A DNA stretch of 64,000 bases from NCBI RefSeq assembly GCF_033843645.1, contig NZ_JAWXVZ010000001.1, forward strand, positions 520,970 through 584,969, in the 5' to 3' direction. Position 1 is the first letter of the stretch. Every line of letters starts with the position of its first letter. Source of the stretch: Pseudovibrio zosterae (GTDB taxonomy: Bacteria; Pseudomonadota; Alphaproteobacteria; Rhizobiales; Stappiaceae). Shown piece after piece: positions 36,246 through 45,422 of the stretch. The notes beneath the pieces are model-generated. The model was not told the DNA's origin and searched no databases. It saw only the letters and a list, made by a program, of their open reading frames with translations. The translations under genes were made by a program, and so were the position numbers.

Positions 36246-37508
36246 TTAAGCCGCTATAATGCGATTGCGGCCTGACTCTTTGGCCTCATAAAGACACCGA
36301 TCCGCCGACCGCAATGCCTCAGATAAGGTCGCATCATTGCCCGAAGACAATCCAACGCTGATGGTGGAATTGAACAATTGGTCATCATGCCCCGGCAGCG
36401 TGATCGGCATGGACGTTCTCAGCTCTGACAAAAACGCCCGGCAACTCGTTTCATCAAGTTCCGGAAAGGCCACGCAAAACTCATCTCCGCCAATGCGCAC
36501 AGCAACAGCGCCTTTAGGCAGGAAGTCGCGAATACGGTCGGCAATGGCAATGATCAGCTGGTCGCCGGTTTCGTGGCCAAAGCGGTCGTTGATCTGCTTG
36601 AACTTGTCGATGTCAATCATCGCATAGCGAATGCTCTTGTTGGACTGCGCCAATACTCTGTGTTTTTGCTCAATCTGATCATGCAGATACCTGCGGTTGA
36701 ACAGCCCTGTCATCGGGTCCTTGTTGGCCAGCTCGGTCAGCTCCTTGATGCGTTCAAGGCTTTCAAGGTTCTGTGAGATCCGCAGGATCAGCTCTTCCGG
36801 CGTGCAGCTTTTTGCGACGAAGTCGCTGGCACCGCTTTTCAGGAACTTCGCCGTCAGTTCGGCACTCGGGGTTGCCGAAATGCCTACAATGGCAAGATCG
36901 TGGAAATGGCGGAACTGGCGCACCTTTTTCAGCGTTTCAAACCCACTGATGTCGGGCAGGCCATGGTCCAGAATGAGCAACTGGATCTGCGGATTCTGAC
37001 GGAGAACCTCAATCCCCTCCAGCCCGCAACAGGCGGTATGTACCTGAAGGCAATAGCGTTCCAAGCGCTCTTTGAGTATTGCCCGCTGGGTATGAGCGTC
37101 TTCAACAATAAGCACATGGGTGCGTTGGTTTTTTTCGATGCGCCGCACCAGATCCGCAAGATAGCTCAAGCTCGCTGGCGAGTCCTTTACCACGTAGTCG
37201 ACAATGCCTTTGTTCAAGATGGAGCTTCGGGTCTTTTCGTCAAAACGAGCTGAAAACACAATCGTTGGAAGGCCTGCGCCAACAGCCAGATCAACAACTT
37301 CGCCATCCTGAGCATCTGGCAATGTCAAATCAACCAGAGCAAGAAAAGGATGGTAGTTTGGATCTTCGATTTTTTCTCTGGCCTCTGTATATGTGCGGGC
37401 AATCGTCACTTCAAATGAACCGGCTTTGCTTAGTTCACTTTGAATGATACGCGCAAAGAAGTTGGCATCTTCAACTAGCAATACCTGCTTCATCTGCGTC
37501 GTCTTCAT
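36246..37508 (-). CDS. Dual-receiver diguanylate cyclase (PleD-like order)
   Basis: 420 residues from ATG 37508, with an AGG eight bases upstream; ATG 37529 is also possible. Two receiver domains: 6-125 with Asp60 and Lys108, and 131-245 with Asp181 and Lys233. A GGDEF domain follows at 262-420 with intact RIGGDEF (340-344). The RxxD inhibitory site before GGDEF is missing, so product feedback may be absent. Likely makes cyclic di-GMP on phosphorylation, as PleD does in Caulobacter. It is monocistronic and converges with the SDR gene. No cognate kinase is adjacent, though a PdhS-family kinase lies at 53.5-56.4 kb. Confidence 0.93.
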   Translation of the reverse strand: MKTTQMKQVLLVEDANFFARIIQSELSKAGSFEVTIARTYTEAREKIEDPNYHPFLALVDLTLPDAQDGEVVDLAVGAGLPTIVFSARFDEKTRSSILNKGIVDYVVKDSPASLSYLADLVRRIEKNQRTHVLIVEDAHTQRAILKERLERYCLQVHTACCGLEGIEVLRQNPQIQLLILDHGLPDISGFETLKKVRQFRHFHDLAIVGISATPSAELTAKFLKSGASDFVAKSCTPEELILRISQNLESLERIKELTELANKDPMTGLFNRRYLHDQIEQKHRVLAQSNKSIRYAMIDIDKFKQINDRFGHETGDQLIIAIADRIRDFLPKGAVAVRIGGDEFCVAFPELDETSCRAFLSELRTSMPITLPGHDDQLFNSTISVGLSSGNDATLSEALRSADRCLYEAKESGRNRIIAA

Positions 37509-37705
37509 AGCGACTACCTGACTTTGCATTTCAAGATCAAAGATTTAGAGGAGTTCAAGTGCGCGGCACCACAACTTAAGGTAATACAAGTTTTATTAAA
37601 TAATCCATAAAATTCTTTTCAAATTGCGCAAAAAATTGTCGGCGCTACCAGGTTATAGATGAAAAAAAGTAATCCTTTTTGATTGGTGGTAGGCTCTAAA
37701 AAGAA

Positions 37706-37741
37706 AACCCCTGTGAGTATAATTAAATACTCACAGGGGTT
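37706..37741 (-). terminator. Terminator of the puuA-like gene
   Basis: AACCCCTGTGAGTA (37706-37719) pairs perfectly with TACTCACAGGGGTT (37728-37741). On the minus strand TTCTTTTT follows. It is 32 bases past the stop at 37773. Confidence 0.92.
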
Positions 37742-37772
37742 GTATAAAACTAAAGTTCAACGCTTAGAAATA

Positions 37773-39173
37773 TTAAACGTTCAAAAGCAGGTATTCCCTT
37801 TCCCAAGGGCTAATTACTGACATGAAGATCTCATGTTCTTCCAGTTTTATTGCCCTGTAGGTAGAAACGAACTTTTCGCCGAAGATTTCAATGATGTCTT
37901 CGTTGTTCTCAAATGCCGCTACGGCGTCGAGAAGGGATCGCGGCAAGCTGCTGATCTGATTTGAGCTGTCGTCCGTTTTGGGGTCGCTCGGGTTGATTTG
38001 CTTCTTGATGCCCAGATAGCCTGCGGCCATTGTGGCTGCAATGGCGAGATAAGGGTTCGCATCCGATCCCGGCAACCTGTTCTCAATACGGCGTGCCGCC
38101 GGGTTGGAGTTCGGCATGCGCAGACCAACTGTCCGGTTGTCCTGACCCCAGTAAACGTTTGTAGGCGCGGTGCTGTTGCGCATGAAACGCCGATAGGAGT
38201 TCACGTAGGGGGCCATGATGGGCATCAAGGCGGGCAAGAAGGTTTGCAGCCCGCCCACAAAGTGGCGGAAGGTATCGGTCATCTCGCCATCAGCGTTGGA
38301 GAAGATGTTCTGCCCCGTTTCCTTGTCCTGTATGGACTGGTGAATGTGCATCGCAGAACCTGGCTGAGATGACATCGGCTTTGCCATGAAGGTGGCATAC
38401 ATTTCATGGCGCAGAGCGGCTTCGCGGATTGTGCGTTTGAAGAGAAAAACCTGGTCTGATAGCTCCAGCGGGTCGCCATGACGCAGATTGATCTCCATCT
38501 GCGCCGCCCCTTCCTCGTGGATCAGCGTGTCGATCTCAAGGCCCTGAGCCTCAGAGAGGTCGTAGATGTCGTCGATGAGCTCGTCAAACTCGTTGAGTGC
38601 CGAGATGGAATAGCTTTGTCGCCCAACTTCCGGCCGGCCAGAGCGGCCGATTGGCGGTTCCAAAGGGTAGTCTGGATCGGTGTTCGGCTTGATCAGATAG
38701 AACTCGACCTCCGGCGCAACGACAGCGTCCCAGCCCTCTCTCTCATACATAGAAATTATGTTTTTCAAGAGGTTTCGGGGGGCAACCACATAGGGGTCGC
38801 CATCCTTTGTGGTTGTGTCGTGGATGATCTGCGCTGTTGGGTCAGATTCCCATGGCACCACGGTCAGCGTGCGATAGTCCGGGTAGAACGCCAGATCCCC
38901 ATCCGTTGGATGGTGCTGAAAGCGGTGGTCGTCCTCAGGGTAATCGCCAGAAATGGTCTGCGCGAAAATGGAGGAAGGCATGGTCAGGGTCGACCCTGCG
39001 AAGAACTTTTCAGTGGGCATCATCTTGCCACGGGCAACGCCAGCGATATCGGGCACAATGCACTCGATATCTTGCACATTGCGTTCCCGGAGCCATGCGC
39101 GTGCTTCATGCACGTCACAGACGCCACGTTTGAGGGGGTCTTCGGAGTCTGGGGTATGAGCCTTCTGGTCCAT
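37773..39173 (-). CDS. puuA: Glutamine synthetase-like ligase, probably gamma-glutamylpolyamine synthetase
   Basis: 466 residues with the GS fold: DIAGVARGKMMP in the beta-grasp domain, VVAPEVEFYLI (metal-binding Glu), GSAMHIHQS, NSYRRFM and RIENRLPGSDANPYLAIAA. The wording matches PuuA-like ligases rather than GlnA, and there is no C-terminal adenylylation tyrosine motif. PuuA joins glutamate to putrescine as the first step of its breakdown. The divergent potF-potGHI putrescine importer supports that substrate. The enzyme is cytoplasmic. No other puu genes are present in the window. Confidence 0.87.
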   Translation of the reverse strand: MDQKAHTPDSEDPLKRGVCDVHEARAWLRERNVQDIECIVPDIAGVARGKMMPTEKFFAGSTLTMPSSIFAQTISGDYPEDDHRFQHHPTDGDLAFYPDYRTLTVVPWESDPTAQIIHDTTTKDGDPYVVAPRNLLKNIISMYEREGWDAVVAPEVEFYLIKPNTDPDYPLEPPIGRSGRPEVGRQSYSISALNEFDELIDDIYDLSEAQGLEIDTLIHEEGAAQMEINLRHGDPLELSDQVFLFKRTIREAALRHEMYATFMAKPMSSQPGSAMHIHQSIQDKETGQNIFSNADGEMTDTFRHFVGGLQTFLPALMPIMAPYVNSYRRFMRNSTAPTNVYWGQDNRTVGLRMPNSNPAARRIENRLPGSDANPYLAIAATMAAGYLGIKKQINPSDPKTDDSSNQISSLPRSLLDAVAAFENNEDIIEIFGEKFVSTYRAIKLEEHEIFMSVISPWEREYLLLNV

Positions 39174-39627
39174 CTTGCTCTCATATGGCTGAGTGTGAGC
39201 CTAAGTTAATACTGCAAAGTTTGCGCCGCGCAAACAAAACCCGATGCCCAACGTTGGTAGTCATTGGCGCAGGGCGCGGAAAACTGCTGTCATTGCCGGG
39301 CGGACACTCTCATAAGTAACCGAGCCATGCAATATAATAAATTGAACGCAACCAAGTCCCTATAAATTTGCATTGATTGCGTTGATTCTCTGTAAATCCA
39401 ATGATGTCTGCCGAGCAGAATTGAATATAGAAAACTGTCTAACCTTTCACGCCAGTGCTTTCCATCATGATGGGCACTCTAACTTGGCGGCAAATTGCAT
39501 TGGCTTTGACGAGAATTTGGTTGCAACTTCAAGATTTTTCATTTTTTACGCAAGTAAAGGTTGACGTCGGCGGTAATACCTAGAACTCTTGAGCCTCCCG
39601 AAAACCAGAAACTGGAGGAAGAACCCA
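39174..39627. other. Divergent puuA/potF control region
   Basis: 454 bases, AT-rich from 39340 to 39560. It holds a near-perfect palindrome at 39219-39235 and the paired motifs AACGCAA/TTGCGTT (39345-39376). Both promoters should be here, but I cannot assign -35/-10 boxes with confidence. Confidence 0.45.
39219..39235. promoter_or_regulatory. Operator-like palindrome upstream of puuA
   Basis: GTTTGCGCCGCGCAAAC is an 8-base perfect inverted repeat around one base, 46 bases before the puuA-like start. Position and symmetry suit a repressor site. Confidence 0.5.
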
Positions 39628-40716
39628 TTGAAAAACATAATCGCGATGGCTGCCACGAGTGTACTGATGACGGCCTCCCTGGTGCATGCACAAGAGCGCA
39701 CTGTCTATGTTTACAATTGGTCAGACTACATCGACGAACAGATCCTTGAAGATTTTACCAAGGAAACAGGCATTGAAGTCGTTTATGACGTGTTCGACTC
39801 CAATGAGCTGCTAGAGACGAAGCTCCTCACCGGGGGAAGCGGTTATGACGTGGTGTCGCCGACAGCTTCTTTCCTCGCCCGCCAGATCGAAGCCGGCGTG
39901 TTCCAGAAACTTGATATGGCGCAGCTGCCCAACGCAAAGCACCTGTGGGATGTGGTTCTTGAGCGCACTGAAAAGTATGATCCGGGCAATGCCTATTCCA
40001 TAAATTACATGTGGGGCACGACAGGTTTTGGCCTGAACAAGGCGAAAATCGCCGAGGTATTCCCGGACGCGCCAACAGACAGCTGGTCCTTGCTGTTTGA
40101 ACCGGAAAACATCGAGAAGGTGTCCGCCTGCGGTGTGTACATCCTCAATGCACCTGCAGAAATGTTCCCTGCAGCGCTGAACTATCTAGGGTATGACGCC
40201 AACTCCAAGGATACGGATGAGCTGCGTGAGGCCGGAGCGCTGCTTGAAAAGATGCGTCCGCATGTGCGCAAGTTCCATTCCTCCGAATACATCAATGCGC
40301 TTGCAAACGGTGACATCTGCGTAGCGGTAGGGTGGTCCGGTGACATTCTGCAAGCACGGGATCGTGCCGCAGAAGCTGGCAATGATGTGGCGGTCGATTA
40401 TGTGGTGCCCAAGGAAGGGTCCATGATGTGGTTCGACCAGATGGCGATCCCGGCAGATGCACCCAACAAGAAAGAGGCTCACGCCTTCCTGAACTACCTG
40501 ATGCGCCCGGATGTGATGGCCAAGGCTTCCAACTACATCTACTACGCAAACGGTGTTGAGGGATCTAAGGAATTTCTGCTCGATGAGATCAGGAATGACC
40601 CTGCAATCTACCCGGATGATGCGACCATCGAAAAGCTGTATACAACTACCGCCTATCCGGCAAATGTGCAGCGATTGGTCACTCGCCTATGGACACAAGT
40701 CACAACTGGGCAGTAA
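39628..40716 (+). CDS. potF: Putrescine-binding protein PotF, copy 1
   Basis: 362 residues from TTG 39628, chosen because GGAGG is nine bases upstream and the protein then begins with a good Sec signal (MKNIIAMAATSVLMTASLVH, cut before QERTV). VYVYNWSDYIDEQIL, YDVFDSNELLETKLLTG and the polyamine-site residues in VGWSGDI and MWFDQMAIPADAPN match PotF. It captures putrescine in the periplasm. A second copy follows 232 bases downstream. A hairpin with a short T-run directly after the stop may limit read-through. Confidence 0.93.
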   Translation: MKNIIAMAATSVLMTASLVHAQERTVYVYNWSDYIDEQILEDFTKETGIEVVYDVFDSNELLETKLLTGGSGYDVVSPTASFLARQIEAGVFQKLDMAQLPNAKHLWDVVLERTEKYDPGNAYSINYMWGTTGFGLNKAKIAEVFPDAPTDSWSLLFEPENIEKVSACGVYILNAPAEMFPAALNYLGYDANSKDTDELREAGALLEKMRPHVRKFHSSEYINALANGDICVAVGWSGDILQARDRAAEAGNDVAVDYVVPKEGSMMWFDQMAIPADAPNKKEAHAFLNYLMRPDVMAKASNYIYYANGVEGSKEFLLDEIRNDPAIYPDDATIEKLYTTTAYPANVQRLVTRLWTQVTTGQ

Positions 40717-40724
40717 GGGAGGCC

Positions 40725-40760
40725 ATCGGCTCGCACCGGATTCGGGAGCGGGCCGATTTT
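40725..40760 (+). terminator. Intercistronic terminator-like hairpin
   Basis: ATCGGCTCGC (40725-40734) pairs with GCGGGCCGAT (40748-40757) with one G-T pair, followed by TTTTCG. A TATAAT at 40763-40768 right after it could start a new transcript for the second potF. Confidence 0.6.
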
Positions 40761-40948
40761 CGTATAATCCTGAATGAATAACCGGGTCTGTAACACATTG
40801 ATTTATCAGATCGGGGGACTGGCGGCGCTGGTTAAAATGTTTCCGTCACAAGAAGGATACCGCATGGTTGTATTGCGTTGGTAGGCGTTGCCCGAGCTTT
40901 GGAAGCCTCGCCGCCTCACCACGTTTGTTCTCTATGGAGTGCTTGACA

Positions 40949-42040
40949 ATGATAAAGAAGATCTTGCTCACGGGTGTTGCTGTGTTCGCCGTTGGCCTTG
41001 GTGCTGCTGCCGCTCAGGACCGTGTAGTCAACGTCTACAACTGGTCAGACTATGTGGACGATGAAGTCCTCAAGCAGTTTGAAGAAGAGACCGGTATCTC
41101 TGTCAATTACGATGTTTTTGACTCCAACGAAGTTCTGGAAACCAAACTTCTGACCGGCAGCACTGGTTATGACGTCGTTGCGCCAACCGCACAGTTCCTG
41201 AACCGCCAGGTCCAGGCAGGCGTGTTCCAGAAGCTGGATCGCGACAAGCTGCCAAATCTGAAGCACATGGACAAAACGCTGATGGAGCGCCTGTCCAAGC
41301 TGGATCCGGAAAACGCGTACTCCATTAACTACATGTGGGGCACCTCCGGTATGGGCATCAACCGTGAGAAAATCCTCGCGCTTGCGCCAGAGGCTCCGCT
41401 CAACAGCTGGGAGCTGCTCTTCAATCCGGAAATCCTGAAGCAGTTCTCCGAGTGCGGCGTGCACGTGATGGACGAGCCGGATGAGATGTTCCCGGCCGCG
41501 CTTCACTACCTCGGTATGGACCCGGACTCCAACAATCCGGATGACATCCGCAAGGCGGGCGAGCTTCTCAAGTCTATCCGTCCATACGTGCTCAAGTTCC
41601 ACAATTCGGAATTTGTGAACGCGCTGGCCAATGGCGACATCTGCCTGGCTTACGGCTGGTCCGGTGATGTGCTGCAAGCGTCCGACCGCGCCGCAGAAGC
41701 GGGCAATGGCGTGGAGCTGGAATACATCCTGCCTGTTGAAGGCGGTCAGATGTGGTTCGATCAGTTTGCGATCCCGGCTGATGCGCCTAATGCGGATGAA
41801 GCTCATGAGTTCCTCAACTTCATCATGCGTCCTGAGATTGCTGGCAAGCTGTCCAACTACGTCTATTACGCAAACGGTAATGCGGATTCTGTGCCTTTCA
41901 TCGACGAAGAGGTCACCTCTAATCCGGGCATCTACCCGCCGCAGGAAGTAAAAGAGAAGCTTTACACTGTCACGGCAAAGCCGCTGAAGACACAGCGTGT
42001 CATGACCCGTGAATGGACCGCGATCAAGTCCGGTCAGTAA
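40949..42040 (+). CDS. potF: Putrescine-binding protein PotF, copy 2
   Basis: 363 residues from ATG 40949 with GGAG upstream. Signal peptide MIKKILLTGVAVFAVGLGAA, cut before QDRVV. VYNWSDYVDDEVLKQF, YDVFDSNEVLETKLLTGS, YGWSGDVLQASDRAAEAGN and MWFDQFAIPADAPN are shared with copy 1 almost word for word, so the pair is a recent-to-moderate tandem duplication. It lies directly before potG and is therefore the likely main partner of the PotGHI transporter. Confidence 0.94.
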   Translation: MIKKILLTGVAVFAVGLGAAAAQDRVVNVYNWSDYVDDEVLKQFEEETGISVNYDVFDSNEVLETKLLTGSTGYDVVAPTAQFLNRQVQAGVFQKLDRDKLPNLKHMDKTLMERLSKLDPENAYSINYMWGTSGMGINREKILALAPEAPLNSWELLFNPEILKQFSECGVHVMDEPDEMFPAALHYLGMDPDSNNPDDIRKAGELLKSIRPYVLKFHNSEFVNALANGDICLAYGWSGDVLQASDRAAEAGNGVELEYILPVEGGQMWFDQFAIPADAPNADEAHEFLNFIMRPEIAGKLSNYVYYANGNADSVPFIDEEVTSNPGIYPPQEVKEKLYTVTAKPLKTQRVMTREWTAIKSGQ

Positions 42041-42064
42041 GCAGGTCTGAAGGCATTTTGGTCC

Positions 42065-42095
42065 CAGCAGGAGGCGGCGTGTCTGCCTCCTGCTG
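42065..42095 (+). promoter_or_regulatory. Hairpin between potF copy 2 and potG
   Basis: CAGCAGGAGGC (42065-42075) pairs perfectly with GCCTCCTGCTG (42085-42095), loop of nine, no T-run. It probably stabilises the potF mRNA end or dampens read-through. Confidence 0.6.
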
Positions 42096-42149
42096 ATTGC
42101 TCTGAACACTACCCTCCTCAGAGGGACTGGCAGGAAAAGGATTTCGGTC

Positions 42150-43301
42150 TTGGCTAAGAAACCGATTGGTCCAGTTCGCCGTGCTTTCGCGCCATGGGAA
42201 GACCCCAGCGCGATACCGTTTATCGAATTCAGGAATGTTACCAAGCGCTTTGGTGATTTTGTTGCGGTCGACAATCTGTCGCTGAGCATCTACGAGCGCG
42301 AGTTCCACGCGCTGCTCGGTGGGTCCGGCTGCGGCAAGACCACCATGATGCGCATGTTGGCGGGGTTTGAAACGCCAACCGAGGGGCAGATCTTTCTGGA
42401 TGGTCAGGATTTGGCTGGCATTCCGCCCTATCGCCGTCCGGTAAACATGATGTTCCAGTCCTATGCACTGTTCCCGCATATGACGGTGGAAGCCAACATC
42501 GCATTCGGCCTGAAGCAGGATGGCATGCCTGCGGCAGAGATCAGCTCCCGCGTTCAGGAAATGTTGCGTCTGGTAAAGCTTGAGCAGTTTGCAAAGCGCA
42601 AGCCCCATCAGCTCTCAGGCGGTCAGCGTCAGCGCGTGGCTTTGGCCCGCTCTCTTGCCAAACGGCCCAAGGTGCTGTTGCTGGATGAGCCGATGGCAGC
42701 GCTCGACAAGAAACTGCGCGAGGAAACCCAGCTCGAGCTGATGACCTTGCAGGAAGACCTGCGCATGACCTTCCTCATCGTGACCCACGATCAGGAAGAG
42801 GCCATGACTGTTGCCGACCGCATCTCCGTCATGGACCGTGGGCACATCCGTCAGGTGGCAACTCCGGGTGAAATCTACGAGATGCCGAACTCCCGTTTCG
42901 TGGCTGAGTTCATTGGCGACATCAACCTGTTCCATGGCAAGGTCACGCAGAAGCAAAGCGAAGACGCCCAGCTTTACTGCGACCTCACCGATAGCACCAT
43001 CAACATTCAAGGCGCAGGAGATGTGCGTGTTGGCGACGAGGTTACGTTTGCCATCCGTCCTGAAAAGGTCCGCATCTCGCTGGACAAGCCAGCAGAAAGC
43101 AATGCCAACGTCATTCAGGCCGAGGTGTGGGACATCGCCTACATGGGGGACGTCTCCATCTACCATATCAAACTGGCCGAAGATGAGTTCATTCGCTCCG
43201 TGGTCGCCAACACCACGCGTCTGGTGGAGCGGCCAATCACGTGGGACGACAAGATCTGGTTGTCCTGGGACCGAGATGCAGGCGTGATCCTGACCAACTG
43301 A
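42150..43301 (+). CDS. potG: Putrescine ABC transporter ATPase
   Basis: 383 residues from TTG 42150. Walker A GGSGCGKTT (57-65), Q-loop PVNMMFQSYALFPHMTV, signature LSGGQRQRVALARSLAK, Walker B VLLLDEPMAALDKKL and the H-loop IVTHDQEEAMT are all present. The C-terminal TOBE domain (RPEKVRISLDKP) is typical of PotG/PotA. The order potF-potG-potH-potI is that of the E. coli putrescine importer. Confidence 0.95.
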   Translation: MAKKPIGPVRRAFAPWEDPSAIPFIEFRNVTKRFGDFVAVDNLSLSIYEREFHALLGGSGCGKTTMMRMLAGFETPTEGQIFLDGQDLAGIPPYRRPVNMMFQSYALFPHMTVEANIAFGLKQDGMPAAEISSRVQEMLRLVKLEQFAKRKPHQLSGGQRQRVALARSLAKRPKVLLLDEPMAALDKKLREETQLELMTLQEDLRMTFLIVTHDQEEAMTVADRISVMDRGHIRQVATPGEIYEMPNSRFVAEFIGDINLFHGKVTQKQSEDAQLYCDLTDSTINIQGAGDVRVGDEVTFAIRPEKVRISLDKPAESNANVIQAEVWDIAYMGDVSIYHIKLAEDEFIRSVVANTTRLVERPITWDDKIWLSWDRDAGVILTN

Positions 43302-43315
43302 TGGGGGAATGCGTG

Positions 43316-44245
43316 ATGGACCGCGAGGTATCCTCACAATCCTACAGCAAGAACAGGTTGGGGCGCTGGGCACTCATCATGGTGCCGTATGCATGGCTGC
43401 TCCTGTTCTTTCTTGCACCGTTTGTCATCGTCTTCAAGATATCGCTCTCTGAAGTCGTTGTGGCGATCCCGCCTTACAAGCCGGTTATTGACTGGGCGCA
43501 AGGTCTGGCCGGTTTCATGGAGGCCGCTCAGCAATGGTCGCTGGACAATTACATCTGGCTCACCGAAGACGCCATTTATCTCAACGCGTATCTGTCGAGC
43601 CTCCAGATTGCTTTCATCGCAACGGTTATAACGCTGCTGGTGGGGTATCCCATTGCCTATGGCATGGCGCGCGCGCCAAAGGCATGGCAGCCAACCTTGC
43701 TGATGCTGATCATCCTGCCGTTTTGGACCAGCTTTCTGATCCGCGTGTATGCTTGGATCGGCATTTTGAAAAACGAAGGCTTGTTGAACCAGTTCCTCAT
43801 GATGCTGGGGATCATTGATGATCCGTTGGTCATTTTGAACACCAACGCCGCCGTCTACATCGGTATCGTTTATTCGTACCTGCCGTTCATGGTGCTTCCG
43901 CTTTACTCCTCCCTTGAGAAGATGGATTCATCGCTCATCGAGGCGGCGGAAGATTTGGGCTGTCCGCCCATGCAGGCCTTTTGGAAGGTGACCATACCAC
44001 TATCACTTCCTGGCATCATTGCGGGCTGCTTCCTCGTGTTCATTCCGGCGGTGGGCGAGTTCGTGATCCCGGACCTTCTTGGCGGATCGGAAACCTTGAT
44101 GATTGGTAAGACCTTGTGGGTGGAGTTCTTCTCCAACCGTGATTGGCCGGTCGCTTCAGCGGTCGCTGTGGTGCTGCTGCTCATTCTGGTCATCCCGATT
44201 GTGCTGTTCCAGCGCCAGCAGGAAAAGCAGAAGGAGGCGCAATAA
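43316..44245 (+). CDS. potH: Putrescine ABC transporter permease
   Basis: 309 residues from ATG 43316 with GGGGGAA upstream (ATG 43301 in frame is an alternative). Six helices. The EAA loop is SLIEAAEDLGCPPMQAFWKVTIPLSLPGI. FWTSFLIRVYAWIGIL and VGEFVIPDLLGGSETLMIGK are PotH landmarks. It starts 14 bases after potG and overlaps potI by one base. Confidence 0.95.
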   Translation: MDREVSSQSYSKNRLGRWALIMVPYAWLLLFFLAPFVIVFKISLSEVVVAIPPYKPVIDWAQGLAGFMEAAQQWSLDNYIWLTEDAIYLNAYLSSLQIAFIATVITLLVGYPIAYGMARAPKAWQPTLLMLIILPFWTSFLIRVYAWIGILKNEGLLNQFLMMLGIIDDPLVILNTNAAVYIGIVYSYLPFMVLPLYSSLEKMDSSLIEAAEDLGCPPMQAFWKVTIPLSLPGIIAGCFLVFIPAVGEFVIPDLLGGSETLMIGKTLWVEFFSNRDWPVASAVAVVLLLILVIPIVLFQRQQEKQKEAQ

Positions 44246-45072
44246 TGGAACACCGCAAGCCTTCCTGGTTCAATATCACCTCGCTGGTTTTGGGCTTTTC
44301 GTTCCTCTACTTGCCAATCGTGATCCTGGTGATCTACTCGTTCAATGCGTCACGTCTGGTAACGGTGTGGGGTGGCTTCTCAACCAAATGGTATGTGAGC
44401 CTTCTCAGTAACGAGCAGATGCTGGACGCGGCATGGGTCACCCTGCGCATTGGGGTGACCTCGGCAACGCTGGCGACGGTGCTCGGCACAATCGCGGCAA
44501 TGGTGCTGGCTCGTCAGGGCCGCTTCTTCGGACGCACCCTGTTTTCCGGCATGATCTACGCGCCGCTGGTAATGCCAGAAGTCATCCTTGGCCTCTCACT
44601 TTTGCTGCTGTTTGTGTCACTGGATCAGGCCCGAGGGTTCTGGACCATCATGATCGCACACACCACCTTCGCCATGTGTTACGTGGCTGTGGTCGTGCAG
44701 TCGCGCCTTGCTGGCTTTGACCGTTCATTGGAAGAGGCAGCCATGGACTTGGGGTGCCCACCGGTGAAGACCTTTTTCACCATCACCTTGCCGCAGATCC
44801 TGCCCGGTGTCGCTGCGGGCTGGATGCTGGCCTTTACCCTGTCACTGGACGATCTGGTGATTGCAAGCTTCACAACGGGGCCGGGGGCAACAACCCTGCC
44901 CATGAAGATTTACAGTCAGGTCCGATTGGGTGTGACGCCAGAAATCAACGCGATCTGTACAATCCTTGTTGCGATTGTCACCGTTGGCGTGATCACAGCG
45001 TCGTTGATCAGCAAACGTCAGCAAGTGCAACGGGAGCGGGACGAACGCATGGCAATCGCCAATCAGTACTGA
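44245..45072 (+). CDS. potI: Putrescine ABC transporter permease
   Basis: 275 residues from ATG 44245; the ATG shares its A with the potH stop (TAATG), so translation is coupled. GGAGG is about ten bases upstream. Six helices; EAA loop SLEEAAMDLGCPPVKTFFTITLPQILPGV. LSLDDLVIASFTTGPGATTLPMKIYS is the PotI signature. Completes the putrescine importer and is followed by a strong terminator. Confidence 0.95.
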   Translation: MEHRKPSWFNITSLVLGFSFLYLPIVILVIYSFNASRLVTVWGGFSTKWYVSLLSNEQMLDAAWVTLRIGVTSATLATVLGTIAAMVLARQGRFFGRTLFSGMIYAPLVMPEVILGLSLLLLFVSLDQARGFWTIMIAHTTFAMCYVAVVVQSRLAGFDRSLEEAAMDLGCPPVKTFFTITLPQILPGVAAGWMLAFTLSLDDLVIASFTTGPGATTLPMKIYSQVRLGVTPEINAICTILVAIVTVGVITASLISKRQQVQRERDERMAIANQY

Positions 45073-45100
45073 CTGAGCCAAGCTAAACCAGTGATCTCAT

Positions 45101-45131
45101 AAAAAGCCGGGGGCTACCTCCGGCTTTTTTG
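45101..45131 (+). terminator. Terminator of the pot operon
   Basis: AAAAAGCCGG (45101-45110) pairs with CCGGCTTTTT (45120-45129); T-run follows. Confidence 0.92.
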
Positions 45132-45422
45132 TTGGCCAGAGCGTGCTCTCGGTTTGCAGACTTTAGTCGTGAGTGTGCGCCGCAAAAATCCTGCGTATAG
45201 TATTTTTATCTAGATTCATCGGTTCGAGGCTTGGCACCTGCGTAAAACATAGGTATCAAGACTTACTCTGGTCAGCGCACCTATGGCTTTGCATAGGACG
45301 GGAGGCGTGCCAGCGAGCGCCGTTGAATCCGGCGCAAAAGGTTTTTGGTTGCGGCAATGAATTTGCTTGCGCGTTGATGCGCAAAAGGAAACTTCAGAAC
45401 CGCACAATCCTGGGAGATCATA
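45132..45422. other. Region upstream of the CoA-transferase genes
   Basis: About 290 bases without a gene. TATAGT near 45196 is a possible -10. Nothing else stands out. Confidence 0.4.

Noticed and set aside
41045..42289. 414-residue minus-strand frame opposite potF copy 2
   Set aside because: Antisense shadow. It mirrors a similar frame opposite potF copy 1 because the two genes are duplicates.
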